From NCBI GenBank assembly GCA_947623905.1, contig CANQHX010000012.1:1-34872 (forward strand): 34,872 bases of DNA, read 5' to 3'. The translations under genes and the position numbers were made by a program. The DNA is from an uncultured Lachnospiraceae bacterium (lineage in GTDB: Bacteria; Bacillota; Clostridia; Lachnospirales; Lachnospiraceae). Shown here piece after piece: positions 15,447 to 23,816 of the stretch (within the stretch, counting starts at the first letter, position 1; each line of letters opens with the position of its first letter). The notes beneath the pieces were generated by a model. The model did not search any database. It was not told the origin of the DNA and saw nothing but the letters and a program-made list of their open reading frames with translations.

Positions 15447-17375
15447 ATGCTACTGGAACAGATACAACAGGAAAATGATATCAAAAAAATACCGCCGGAG
15501 CAGCTGGAGCAGCTGGCAGAGGAGATCCGGCAGTTTCTCATCGCCCATATCAGCGAGACGGGGGGCCATCTGGCCTCCAACCTGGGGGTGGTGGAGCTGA
15601 CCATGGCTCTTCATTACGTGCTGCAGCTTCCGGAGGATAAGATCATATGGGATGTGGGGCACCAGTCCTACGTCCACAAGCTGCTCACAGGCCGTCAGGA
15701 GGGCTTTGCCACCCTGCGTCAGAAGGATGGCATGAGCGGCTTCCCCAAGCGGAAGGAGAGCCCCTGCGACGCCTTTGAGACGGGGCACAGCAGCACCTCC
15801 ATCTCTGCCGGCCTGGGCTACGTGCAGGCGCGGGACCTGTCGGGGGAGGATTATACGGTGGTGTCCGTTATCGGCGACGGCGCCATGACGGGAGGAATGG
15901 CCCTGGAGGCGCTGAACAACATCCCTTCCCTCACCACCAATTTTATGGTGGTGCTCAACGACAATAACATGTCTATCGCGGAGAATGTGGGCGGCGTCTC
16001 CAAGCTGCTCAACACCGTCCGCACCAACGAGGGCTTTATCCAGCTGAAATCCGATATTGAGGAGACGTTTACGAAAAATAACGTGGGCAAAAGAGCCATT
16101 GAGCGTATGCGGAATACGAAAAACAGGCTGCGGCGGCTGCTTCTGCCCAACAAGCTGTTTGAAAATATGGGCATAACCTATCTGGGGCCGGTGGACGGAC
16201 ACGATATCGGAACGCTGATCCGGGCCTTTCAGCGGGCCAAGCTCCAGCGGGGCGGCGTGATCGTCCACGTGCTCACGGAAAAGGGCAAGGGCTATGAGCC
16301 GGCCCAGGCCAACCCGAGAAAATTTCACGGACTGGCGCCTTTTTATGTGGCGACCGGGGAACCCCGTGCCACAAAGGACCAGCCCTGTTACACGGATATT
16401 TTTTCCGCGTCGGTAAAAGCGCTGGGAGAACGGCATCCGGAACTGGTGGCAGTTACCGCCGCCATGCCTGACGGCACCGGGCTTTCCGCCTTCGGAGAAG
16501 AATTTCCCCGGCGGTTTTTTGACGTGGGCATTGCCGAGGAGCACGCCGTTACCTTTGCCGCCGGCATGGCGGCAGGCGGGATGCATCCGGTGGTGGCCGT
16601 CTACAGCTCTTTCCTGCAGAGGGCCTACGACCAGATCCTTCACGATGTGTGCATGCAGCAGCTGCCGGTGATCTTTGCCATTGACCGGGCGGGATTTGTG
16701 GGAAGCGACGGGGAGACCCATCAGGGAGTATTTGACCTTTCCTATCTGTCTTCCATTCCCGGCATGACGGTCATGGCGCCCAAGAACCGGTGGGAGCTTC
16801 ATCAGATGCTGCGGTTCGCCGTGGGATTTCAGGGCCCTGTGGCCATCCGTTATCCGAAGGGCACAGCCAGCGGAAAAATGAAGGAATACAGCAGTCCCAT
16901 TGAGCATGGCGTCAGTGAGACGCTCTGCGAAGGCAAACATGTGGTGCTGCTGGCGGTGGGTTCCATGGTGGAGACCGCCATGGACGTACGGGAACAGCTC
17001 CTTGCCGGGGGGATAGACTGCGGCGTGGTCAACGCCCGTTTTGTGAAGCCGCTGGATGAAGCCATGCTTGCGCGGCTGGCACAGGAATATGATGTGATCG
17101 TGACCATGGAGGAAAATGTGGTCACCGGCGGATTTGGCCAGCAGGTGGAGGCGTTTGTCCGCGGCCGGGATCTGCCGGCTCGGGTGGAGATCGCCGCCAT
17201 ACCGGACCGGTTTGTCTGCCAGGCAACGGTGGCCCAGCAGAGAGCGGAAGCGGGACTTGACGTGGGATCTGTCTGCGGGCTGGTCCGCTCGGCTCTGGAT
17301 AAGACAGGAAAAAAGACAGAGAAAAAGCCTGGGCAAAAGTCTGCGGGGCGCAGGAAAAGCGGAGGAAGCCATTGA
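15447..17375 (+). CDS. dxs: 1-deoxy-D-xylulose-5-phosphate synthase
   Basis: This thiamine-diphosphate enzyme joins pyruvate and glyceraldehyde 3-phosphate in the first step of the methylerythritol phosphate pathway. It has 642 residues. Seen are GGHLASNLGVVELTMALHYV, the GHSSTSISAGLG segment, the cofactor motif GDGAMTGGMALEALNN and the transketolase-type IAEEHAVTFAAGMA. The last 20 residues are a low-complexity Lys/Gly/Ser-rich tail. The gene ends in TGA within the TTG start of tlyA, a 4-base overlap. Confidence 0.95.
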   Translation: MLLEQIQQENDIKKIPPEQLEQLAEEIRQFLIAHISETGGHLASNLGVVELTMALHYVLQLPEDKIIWDVGHQSYVHKLLTGRQEGFATLRQKDGMSGFPKRKESPCDAFETGHSSTSISAGLGYVQARDLSGEDYTVVSVIGDGAMTGGMALEALNNIPSLTTNFMVVLNDNNMSIAENVGGVSKLLNTVRTNEGFIQLKSDIEETFTKNNVGKRAIERMRNTKNRLRRLLLPNKLFENMGITYLGPVDGHDIGTLIRAFQRAKLQRGGVIVHVLTEKGKGYEPAQANPRKFHGLAPFYVATGEPRATKDQPCYTDIFSASVKALGERHPELVAVTAAMPDGTGLSAFGEEFPRRFFDVGIAEEHAVTFAAGMAAGGMHPVVAVYSSFLQRAYDQILHDVCMQQLPVIFAIDRAGFVGSDGETHQGVFDLSYLSSIPGMTVMAPKNRWELHQMLRFAVGFQGPVAIRYPKGTASGKMKEYSSPIEHGVSETLCEGKHVVLLAVGSMVETAMDVREQLLAGGIDCGVVNARFVKPLDEAMLARLAQEYDVIVTMEENVVTGGFGQQVEAFVRGRDLPARVEIAAIPDRFVCQATVAQQRAEAGLDVGSVCGLVRSALDKTGKKTEKKPGQKSAGRRKSGGSH

Positions 17376-18187
17376 AAAAAAGACTGGATGTATTGCTGCT
17401 GGAGCGGGGGCACGGAACCTCCAGAGAAAAGGCGAAGGCCATCATCATGTCCGGCAGTGTGTATGTGAACGGCCAGAAGGAAGACAAGGCCGGGAGCATG
17501 TTTGAGGATACAGTGGACATAGAGGTGCGCAGCGCTGCCCTTCCCTATGTGAGCAGGGGCGGTCTGAAGCTGGAGAAGGCCATGAAGGAGTTTGTATTTT
17601 CTCTGGAAGGCCTTGTGTGCATGGACGTGGGCGCCTGCACCGGCGGCTTTACCGACTGCATGCTGCAGCACGGGGCGGCAAAGGTGTACGCCGTGGATGT
17701 GGGACACGGACAGCTGGACTGGAAACTGCGCAATGACCCGAGAGTGGTGTGCATGGAGCGGACCAATATCCGCTATGTGACGCCGGACAGGATCGGACAG
17801 CCGGTGGAATTTGTCTCCATAGACGTTTCCTTTATCTCGCTGACGCTCGTGCTGCCGCCGGTGAAGAACATCATGACTCCGGACGGAAGGCTTGTGTGCC
17901 TCATCAAGCCCCAGTTTGAAGCGGGGCGGGAAAAGGTAGGCAAAAAGGGCGTTGTGAGAGACCCCGCGGTGCATCTGGAAGTGATCCGCAAGGTGATGGA
18001 TTTTGCCCTGTCTGTCGGATTTGATCTGCTCCATCTGGATTATTCTCCCATCAAGGGCCCGGAGGGCAACATCGAATATCTGCTGTACATGCAGAGATCA
18101 TCCGGAGAGGCGGGGGAACCGCGCATGGAACAGACTCCGGAACAGATCGTGGCGGCGGCCCATGGGGCGCTGGACAAAAAGGAGTAA
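17372..18187 (+). CDS. tlyA: TlyA family rRNA (cytidine-2'-O)-methyltransferase
   Basis: This 271-residue protein has an N-terminal S4 RNA-binding domain (KKRLDVLLLERG to about residue 60) followed by an FtsJ/RrmJ-type methyltransferase domain. The S-adenosylmethionine-binding motif is MDVGACTGGFTDCML, and the following DVGHGQLDWKLRND is typical of TlyA. The family methylates ribose of 16S and, in some members, 23S rRNA, and some homologues were first noted as haemolysins. The start is a TTG at 17372, six bases after GGAGG. No ATG fits. Confidence 0.92.
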   Translation: MKKRLDVLLLERGHGTSREKAKAIIMSGSVYVNGQKEDKAGSMFEDTVDIEVRSAALPYVSRGGLKLEKAMKEFVFSLEGLVCMDVGACTGGFTDCMLQHGAAKVYAVDVGHGQLDWKLRNDPRVVCMERTNIRYVTPDRIGQPVEFVSIDVSFISLTLVLPPVKNIMTPDGRLVCLIKPQFEAGREKVGKKGVVRDPAVHLEVIRKVMDFALSVGFDLLHLDYSPIKGPEGNIEYLLYMQRSSGEAGEPRMEQTPEQIVAAAHGALDKKE

Positions 18188-18191
18188 TCCC

Positions 18192-18949
18192 ATGAAATTT
18201 TTTTACATGGTGACCAACCGGGAGAAGGTCCGGGCACAGACGCCGCCGGCATACCGGCCCGGACCCAGTGCATCCTCGTGCTGGGAGGAGACGGCACCAT
18301 GATCCAGGCGGCGCGGGACGTGGCGGATCTGGACATCCCTCTTCTGGGGATCAATCTGGGAACGCTTGGTTATCTCACCGAGATCGAGGGGGAGGAGCTG
18401 TCCGGCGCCCTGGACGCTTTGATGGAGGACCGGTATCATCTGGAGGAGCGGATGATGCTGAAGGGAACGATCACTTACGGGGACGGCAGGACAGAGTCGA
18501 CCACCGCCCTCAACGACTGTGTCCTTGTGCGGGACGGCAGTCTGCGGGTGCTCAACTACGAGATCATGGTCAACGGGGAGCACCTCAACACCTACTCCGC
18601 CGACGGCGTGATCGTGTCCACGCCCACAGGCTCCACCGGCTACAGCCTGTCGGCGGGGGGCCCTATCGTATCCCCGAAAGCCAGACTTCTTCTTGTCACG
18701 CCGATCAGCCCCCATACGCTCAATACAAGAAGCATCGTGTTCTCCAGCAGAGATGTGATCCGTCTGCAGATCCATCCCCGGAGGAGCAAAGAGGTGGAGC
18801 GGGCGTTCGTCAGTTTTGACGGCGTGGTGAATTATCCCATCACAAGCAATGACATTGTGGAGATCAGCCATACGGAAAAGACGACGAAGCTGGTCAAGAT
18901 CAAGACGGAAAGCTTTTTGCGCACGCTGAGCAAGAAACTCAGCGACTAG
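18192..18949 (+). pseudogene. nadK: NAD kinase gene disrupted by an internal deletion and frameshift
   Basis: NAD kinase makes NADP from NAD and is normally essential. The ATG at 18192 starts a good NadK N-terminus, MKFFYMVTNREK, but that frame stops at 18300-18302. The rest of the protein is in another frame (codon starts at 18278 and multiples of three from it): DAAGIPARTQCILVLGGDGT, then NLGTLGYL, NDCVLVRDG and SADGVIVSTPTGSTGYSLSAGG to 18949. Only about 25 codons separate TNREK from the GGDGT motif, where the family has about 60, so roughly 30-40 codons are missing. The lost length must be one base more than a multiple of three. The junction lies near 18225-18238. The only in-frame starts for the second part are GTG 18278 and ATG 18299, which would remove the first strand or the GGDG motif. 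Either a mutation or an assembly error. Confidence 0.82.
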
Positions 18950-18965
18950 CGGAATGGAGAACAGG

Positions 18966-19424
18966 ATGAAATCTTTACGGCACAAAAAAATAGTTGAGAT
19001 CATCCAGCGCGATCACATCGAGACACAGGATGCCCTGGCGGAAAAGCTGCAGGAGGCCGGGTTTCAGGTGACCCAGGCCACGGTCTCCAGGGACATCCGC
19101 CAGTTAAAGCTGACAAAGACCGCGGGAAAGGACGGCAGGCAGTATTATGTTATGCCCAGGCCGGAAAACCTCCACGGAGACAAGTACAGCCGGGTGCTCA
19201 GGGAAGGATTCGTGCGGGGCGTCGCGGCGGAAAACATCCTTGTGATAAAGACCGTATCCGGCATGGCCATGGCCGTGGCGGCGGCCCTGGACGCCATGGA
19301 CTGGCCGGAGCTGACGGGGACCATCGCCGGGGACGACACGGTGTTTTGCGCCATCCGCACCAGGCAGGAGACGGAGGGCGTGCTGGAGAAGGTTCTGGAA
19401 CTGGTGGAAGAGAAAGGAATATAA
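18966..19424 (+). CDS. argR: Arginine repressor ArgR
   Basis: ArgR is a hexameric, arginine-responsive regulator of arginine biosynthesis and catabolism. It has 152 residues. The N-terminal winged helix reads KIVEIIQRDHIETQDALAEKL followed by the recognition helix QATVSRDIRQLKL. The C-terminal oligomerisation and arginine-binding domain ends with GTIAGDDTVFCAIRT. GGAG at 18956-18959 is 6 bases before ATG 18966, so this start is preferred over the in-frame ATG at 18954. The position between nadK and recN is the standard Firmicutes order. Confidence 0.93.
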   Translation: MKSLRHKKIVEIIQRDHIETQDALAEKLQEAGFQVTQATVSRDIRQLKLTKTAGKDGRQYYVMPRPENLHGDKYSRVLREGFVRGVAAENILVIKTVSGMAMAVAAALDAMDWPELTGTIAGDDTVFCAIRTRQETEGVLEKVLELVEEKGI

Positions 19425-19430
19425 GAACGT

Positions 19431-21137
19431 ATGCTGTTTAATCTGCACGTGGAAAATCTTGCCCTCATAGATGAGGCGGACATATATTTCGGGGACGGGC
19501 TGAACATCCTCACCGGCGAGACCGGAGCGGGAAAGTCCATCATCCTCGGCTCGCTGGGGCTGGCGCTGGGAGAAAAGGTTCCCAGAGGCATGCTGCGGGA
19601 TGACGAAAAAGACGCTGTGGTGGAGGCTGTGTTCGTCCTGGACAACGACGCCCAGAGAAAGGCGCTGGAAACCCTGGACATTTGGATGGAGGAGGATCAG
19701 GTGACGCTCACCAGACGGATCGTCAAAGGCCGCAGCGTTTCCAGGATCAACGGGATGACCGCCAGCGCCGGGCTGCTGAAGGAAGTGGCGTCCGTTCTCC
19801 TGGACATGCACAGCCAGCAGGAGCATCAGTCCCTGCTGTATAAGCGGAAGCATCTGGCTATCCTGGACGCGTTCGGCGGCACGGAGATCCGGCAGGCAAG
19901 GGAAGCCGTGGCAGAACGGTATCACCGCTGGCAGAAAGCCCTCAAGGATCTGGAAGAATTTTCCTCAGACGAAGAACAGCGGCAGCGGGAAATAGATTTT
20001 CTGAAATTTGAGATCGAAGAGATTGAAAAGGCAGCTCCTGTGCCGGGAGAAGATGAAGAGCTGGAGGAACGGTATCGTCTGCTGGCAAACGGAAAAACTA
20101 TCATGGAGGCGCTGGAGAGCGCTTACGTTATGACCGGCTACGATGAGGATACCGGCGCGGGCAATACGATTGGCCGGGCAGGCAGGGAGCTTTCCTCCGT
20201 GGCAAAATACGGACGGGAGCTGGAAGAACTTTCCGGGCAGCTGGAGCAGCTGGACGGCCTGCTCAACGATTTTAACAGGGAACTGTCCGACTATCTGTCC
20301 AGGCAGCAGTTCAGCGAGGAGGAGCTGTATGAGACGGAGAAACGGCTGGATGTGCTCAACGGTCTGAAAGCCAAGTACGGCAGGACGGTGGAGATGGTCC
20401 TGGAGGAGCTGGATAAAAAGCGGACAAGGCTGGAACAGCTGGAGGATTACAACAGGATCCTGGAGGAGAAGCAGGCGCTGGAAGCAGATCTGAAAAAACA
20501 GGTGGCGGACGCCTGCGGCGCGCTCACATCCCTGCGCCGGAAATGGGCGGCGCCGCTGGAACGTGAGATCGCAAAGGGGCTGAAGGAACTGAATTTTCTC
20601 CAGGAAAGCTTTTCCATTCATCTGACGCCTCTGGAAACATGCGGCGCAAACGGCGCCGACCAGGCGGAATTTTACATGAGCACCAATCCCGGCGCTCCTA
20701 TGGGACCTGTGGCGCAGGTTGCCTCCGGCGGCGAGCTTTCCCGCATCATGCTGGCCATCAAGACGATCATGGCGAGACAGGATACGGTAGGAACGCTGAT
20801 CTTTGACGAGATCGACGCGGGCATCAGCGGACGGACCGCCCAGAAGGTGTCGGAGAAGCTGAAGGAGATCAGCAGGAATCACCAGGTAATCTGCATCACC
20901 CACCTGCCGCAGATCGCCGCCATGGCGGATACGCATTTTATTATTGAAAAAAATGTCACAGACGGAAAGACAAAATCTTACATTGAGAAGCTGGATCAGG
21001 ACGGCATGATAACAGAACTGGCCCGCATGCTGGGCGGCGCTCAGATCACGGACGCCGTGCTGGAAAACGCGAAAGAAATGAAACGTATGGCAGCGGTTAC
21101 TGAAATTGACAAAACCGACAAAACAATCTCAGTGTGA
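19431..21137 (+). CDS. recN: DNA repair protein RecN
   Basis: RecN is an SMC-like ATPase that holds DNA ends during double-strand-break repair. It has 568 residues. The N-terminal ATPase half contains Walker A LTGETGAGKSI and the MHSQQEHQSLL segment, followed by a long coiled-coil region (about residues 160-370, rich in Glu, Leu and Arg). The C-terminal half has the signature VASGGELSRIMLAIK and Walker B TLIFDEIDAGISG. Seven bases separate it from argR. There is no terminator before spoIVB. Confidence 0.95.
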   Translation: MLFNLHVENLALIDEADIYFGDGLNILTGETGAGKSIILGSLGLALGEKVPRGMLRDDEKDAVVEAVFVLDNDAQRKALETLDIWMEEDQVTLTRRIVKGRSVSRINGMTASAGLLKEVASVLLDMHSQQEHQSLLYKRKHLAILDAFGGTEIRQAREAVAERYHRWQKALKDLEEFSSDEEQRQREIDFLKFEIEEIEKAAPVPGEDEELEERYRLLANGKTIMEALESAYVMTGYDEDTGAGNTIGRAGRELSSVAKYGRELEELSGQLEQLDGLLNDFNRELSDYLSRQQFSEEELYETEKRLDVLNGLKAKYGRTVEMVLEELDKKRTRLEQLEDYNRILEEKQALEADLKKQVADACGALTSLRRKWAAPLEREIAKGLKELNFLQESFSIHLTPLETCGANGADQAEFYMSTNPGAPMGPVAQVASGGELSRIMLAIKTIMARQDTVGTLIFDEIDAGISGRTAQKVSEKLKEISRNHQVICITHLPQIAAMADTHFIIEKNVTDGKTKSYIEKLDQDGMITELARMLGGAQITDAVLENAKEMKRMAAVTEIDKTDKTISV

Positions 21138-21160
21138 AAAAAACAGAACCTCACATACTA
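21132..21160 (+). promoter_or_regulatory. Candidate forespore sigma (sigma-F/G-like) promoter of spoIVB
   Basis: CATACTA (21154-21160) fits the -10 pattern CATnhTA of sigma-G promoters, and GTGTG (21132-21136) lies 17 bases upstream as a near match to the -35 GYATR. It overlaps the recN stop and lies 72 bases before spoIVB. In Bacillus subtilis spoIVB is expressed in the forespore from such promoters. The short motifs make this tentative. Confidence 0.3.
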
Positions 21161-21231
21161 ACTGCGAATGTCATTTTGCGATGAGAAAGAAGACAAAATG
21201 TCAGATCACAGGAAATATGGGAGGTTTTTTT

Positions 21232-22314
21232 ATGAGCAGGGAACGATACAGGGGGTGTCTTGTGGCGGTTCTTGCCGCCGCGTTTCTGTTGTATGGCTGG
21301 TCTGTCTGGTATACCACGGAATACAATAAGCAATGGTACGCCTCTGACGGACAAAAGCTGAGCCAGGTGAGCAACGACGGTGTGGCGGACAGAGTATATG
21401 CCATTGGCACTCCCGTGGGTATTTATCTGGAAACGGAGGGCGTACTGGTAGCCGACGTGACGGAGGTGGATATGGGAGACGGCCAGATGGCGCAGCCATC
21501 TTACCTGCGGCTGCGGCAGGGAGATTATATACAGGCCATCAACGGTACGGCCATATCTACAAAGGAAGAACTGATAGAGGGCCTGCAGCAGTGCAACGGC
21601 GACCCGGTGACGCTGGATATCCGGCGCAACCACGAGACGTCCCGGATCCAGCTTCAGCCGGTGCGGTCCGGGGACGGTACATGGCAGCTGGGCATCTGGG
21701 CCAGAGACAACATGCAGGGGATCGGCATCCTCACGTACATTACGGAGGACGGACAGTTCGGCGCTCTGGGCCATGGCATCCATGATACGGATACAGGGGA
21801 GATCATGGAGATATCCAGGGGACTTTTGTATGAGTCTACCATCCTGTCCGTTGAAAAGGCCCGGCAGGGAACGCCGGGAGAACTCATGGGTATGATCGAC
21901 TACCGGCCGGAGTTTCTGGAGGGTGTGATCGACGGAAATGAGACAGTCGGTATCTTCGGCCATGTCTCCCCGGAAATACTGGAGAAGATGGAGCAGCAGG
22001 GAGAGGCTGTGGAGGTACTGTCCCGCGATCAGGTGGAGTGCGGGGATGCGGTGGTCCGCACGTGCGTCGACGATCAGGTGACAGACTATTCCATTCAGAT
22101 CGTCTCCATGGAAAACAGCGCGAACGGCAGCGGCATGGTCATCGAAGTGACGGATCCCCGCCTTCTTGACGAGACAGGCGGGATCGTTCAGGGTATGTCA
22201 GGATCCCCGATCCTGCAGAACGGTAAGCTGGCGGGGGCTGTGACCCATGTGTTTGTCAATAATCCTACCAGAGGATACGGGATTTTTCTGGAGACCATGA
22301 TGGAACATCATTAG
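21232..22314 (+). CDS. spoIVB: SpoIVB peptidase (S55 family)
   Basis: SpoIVB is a serine protease secreted from the forespore that triggers activation of sigma-K in the mother cell. The 360-residue protein has an N-terminal signal anchor (GCLVAVLAAAFLLYGWSVWY), a PDZ domain (about residues 60-145, including LRQGDYIQAINGTAIS) and the S55 peptidase domain with the histidine in FGALGHGIHD and the serine in QGMSGSPIL. GGGAGG is 7 bases before ATG 21232. Its presence shows the organism is a spore-former. In most Firmicutes spo0A follows, but here the next feature is a tRNA gene. Confidence 0.94.
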   Translation: MSRERYRGCLVAVLAAAFLLYGWSVWYTTEYNKQWYASDGQKLSQVSNDGVADRVYAIGTPVGIYLETEGVLVADVTEVDMGDGQMAQPSYLRLRQGDYIQAINGTAISTKEELIEGLQQCNGDPVTLDIRRNHETSRIQLQPVRSGDGTWQLGIWARDNMQGIGILTYITEDGQFGALGHGIHDTDTGEIMEISRGLLYESTILSVEKARQGTPGELMGMIDYRPEFLEGVIDGNETVGIFGHVSPEILEKMEQQGEAVEVLSRDQVECGDAVVRTCVDDQVTDYSIQIVSMENSANGSGMVIEVTDPRLLDETGGIVQGMSGSPILQNGKLAGAVTHVFVNNPTRGYGIFLETMMEHH

Positions 22315-22327
22315 TGTGAAAAAACAG

Positions 22328-22356
22328 TTGACAAATGCGGTGTATCCGTGTATAGT
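22328..22356 (+). promoter_or_regulatory. Promoter of the tRNA-Gly gene
   Basis: TTGACA (22328-22333), 17 bases, then TATAGT (22351-22356) is a near-perfect sigma-A promoter. It lies 28 bases upstream of the mature tRNA. Confidence 0.85.
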
Positions 22357-22384
22357 AGGACAGGTGAAAAAAATATACCTGTCT

Positions 22385-22456
22385 GCGCGAGTGGCTCAGA
22401 GGTGGAGTATCGCCTTGCCAAGGCGAGGGTCGCGGGTTCGAATCCCGTCTCGCGCT
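22385..22456 (+). tRNA. tRNA-Gly (anticodon GCC)
   Basis: A full cloverleaf can be folded by hand. The acceptor stem is GCGCGAG with CTCGCGC, the D stem GCTC with GAGT, and the anticodon stem TCGCC with GGCGA around the loop TTGCCAA (anticodon GCC). The T stem is GCGGG with CCCGT around TTCGAAT. The discriminator is T, and CCA is not encoded. It has its own promoter and terminator. Confidence 0.95.
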
Positions 22457-22460
22457 TAGA

Positions 22461-22495
22461 AAAAAGGAAATCCCTGAAAAAAGGATTTCCTTTTT
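22461..22495 (+). terminator. Terminator of the tRNA-Gly gene
   Basis: A 13-base stem, AAAAAGGAAATCC (22461-22473) with GGATTTCCTTTTT (22483-22495), closes on a 9-base loop and ends in a T-run immediately after the tRNA. Confidence 0.9.
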
Positions 22496-22770
22496 GTTTG
22501 CCCGCCATGGGCGGCCCCAGTTTTTTTACGGAAAGAATGGCGTCTGCAGCGTAGTTGCCTGTGTAGAAAAAGGAGAAATGGCGGTAATGGGGTTGACAGA
22601 GTGGGGCACATATGAGATTATATAACTGTACTAATAAAACTAGAACGGAATGGTTTTGAAGAAAGATGTTGAATGATTTTTTGTCCGAAACCGTCCTGTT
22701 CAAACGCTTTGTTATATGAGAGATGCGTTATGAACGTATGATTTTTATATGAAAGCGGGAGGTGTTTTTG
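22496..22770. other. Intergenic region between tRNA-Gly and the lipoprotein gene, with a weak promoter
   Basis: No gene is seen in these 275 bases. A TTGACA at 22593-22598 with GATTAT 17 bases later (22616-22621) is a possible promoter for the lipoprotein gene. Composition shifts from GC-rich to AT-rich from about 22610, marking the start of the accessory patch. Confidence 0.45.
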
Positions 22771-23484
22771 GTGATCAGAAGAGGCCTTGTTTCTTTCATG
22801 ATCGTGATCATTCTTTTTGGCATAACTGGCTGCAGCCTGCAAAAAGAGGATGATCGATTGCCTGTTGAATCAATGGAGCCATCAATGGAACCATCAGTGG
22901 AGCCATCAATGGAACCGGTATTAGAGGAGACAAAAAAGGAAGTAAGCGAGGCAAGTGATCCGCCACAGAGGTTTATACCAAGAATGCCTGGCAAGTCGTT
23001 CGAACCACCGGTCAATATCAATCTGTTGCCAGGTACGCAGTATAGGATTGAATATGGACCCAATACGTATTGTTGGGTAAAGAAAGATAATAAAGATATT
23101 TTTTGTTGGAATATGAAAGTGATGGGCGCCGCATGGGGATTTGACGAAGCAAGCGATCCGTTTGTAGAGACAGATGAATTGGAAACATTGTTGACAAACA
23201 TTGAGTTGAAAGCAGAGAATTTTTCAGAGAAAGTGAAAATGTCATCTCCGGAAATTGATCAAATATATTGCTTTTCCTGGTGTATTTACGATGCAAAAAC
23301 GCGGGAATGTCCGGTTCTTCTTACAGAGGAGGGCGATGTATATATTTTTGGATATTTATATACCGGAGAGAAAGAAAATTTTTGCAAGGCTCTTCAGGAA
23401 TGCATAGTGCGGCATGCAATTCAGGATGGTCGAAAAGAACGACAGAGAAAATTGTTAGACGACGTACTGGATCTTATTGGGTAA
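22771..23484 (+). CDS. Putative lipoprotein of unknown function
   Basis: This 237-residue secreted lipoprotein candidate has a basic start (MIRRGL), a hydrophobic core (VSFMIVIILFG) and the lipobox ITGC, with lipidation expected at Cys20. A short Ser-Met/Val-Glu-Pro repeat linker follows (about residues 34-49), then a globular part with several Trp and Cys residues and no recognised domain. GGGAGG (22757-22762) is 8 bases before the GTG at 22771. An earlier in-frame GTG at 22762 overlaps the ribosome site. Codon use and base composition are clearly more AT-rich than in the housekeeping genes on either side, which suggests acquired DNA next to the tRNA gene. Confidence 0.68.
   Translation: MIRRGLVSFMIVIILFGITGCSLQKEDDRLPVESMEPSMEPSVEPSMEPVLEETKKEVSEASDPPQRFIPRMPGKSFEPPVNINLLPGTQYRIEYGPNTYCWVKKDNKDIFCWNMKVMGAAWGFDEASDPFVETDELETLLTNIELKAENFSEKVKMSSPEIDQIYCFSWCIYDAKTRECPVLLTEEGDVYIFGYLYTGEKENFCKALQECIVRHAIQDGRKERQRKLLDDVLDLIG
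22870..22917 (+). repeat. 12-base tandem repeat encoding Ser-Met/Val-Glu-Pro units
   Basis: Four near-identical 12-base units (TCAATGGAGCCA type) run in frame inside the lipoprotein gene and encode SMEP, SMEP, SVEP, SMEP. They form a flexible linker directly after the lipid anchor and could vary in copy number by slippage without breaking the frame. Confidence 0.85.
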
Positions 23485-23585
23485 GCGGGGTGGACAGTAC
23501 GCACTGTATCTTAAATCCTATGGACGGCGCACTGTATCAATTGGATCTGCAGGAGATAGTTGAGGCTGCCGTGCAGGGGAATTGA
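23485..23585 (+). pseudogene. Possible gene remnant after the lipoprotein gene
   Basis: Directly after the lipoprotein stop, another frame reads on to TGA 23583-23585 with protein-like sequence (DSTHCILNPMDGALYQLDL and EIVEAAV). It has no start codon with a ribosome site. It could be the broken 5' part of the small membrane ORF that follows, or chance. I do not recognise it. Confidence 0.25.
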
Positions 23586-23812
23586 TTTGGAAGACGCTTC
23601 CACATTCAGGGTCGGCTGCTTTTGCGACTGCCATTGCCTTTTCACAATATATTCATTTGATAAGCGTGTATGGCTTTTCTGAACATTCTTTTGTATGCAT
23701 CATACTGAGTTTGATGTGTATTATAACTGTGATATGGGCGTGCTGTTCATATAAAATAGAGAAAGCTGAAGATCTGATCAGTTATATAAATTATTTAAAC
23801 CACAAAAATTAA
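23582..23812 (+). CDS. Small hypothetical membrane protein
   Basis: The frame begins with a TTG overlapping the upstream stop and encodes 76 residues with two hydrophobic stretches (AAFATAIAFSQYIHLISVY and SFVCIILSLMCIITVIWACC) and a charged tail. AGGGG is only 2 bases before the TTG, so initiation is uncertain. With the preceding remnant it may be one gene broken by a frameshift. It belongs to the same AT-rich patch as the lipoprotein and is convergent with the ECF operon. No terminator is evident in between. Confidence 0.35.
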   Translation: MIWKTLPHSGSAAFATAIAFSQYIHLISVYGFSEHSFVCIILSLMCIITVIWACCSYKIEKAEDLISYINYLNHKN

Positions 23813-23816
23813 TTCC

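Noticed and set aside
15450..17372. Minus-strand open frame of 640 codons opposite dxs
   Set aside because: It mirrors dxs, is compositionally odd (very His/Arg rich), and dxs is complete with all motifs.
18278..18949. Intact short NAD kinase starting at GTG 18278
   Set aside because: It would begin inside the first conserved strand just before GGDGT, has no ribosome site, and a correct N-terminus is present upstream in another frame.
22500..22530. Second terminator after the tRNA (CCGCC ATG GGCGG followed by a T-run)
   Set aside because: The T-run is separated from a 5-base stem by six bases; the hairpin at 22461-22495 already serves the tRNA.
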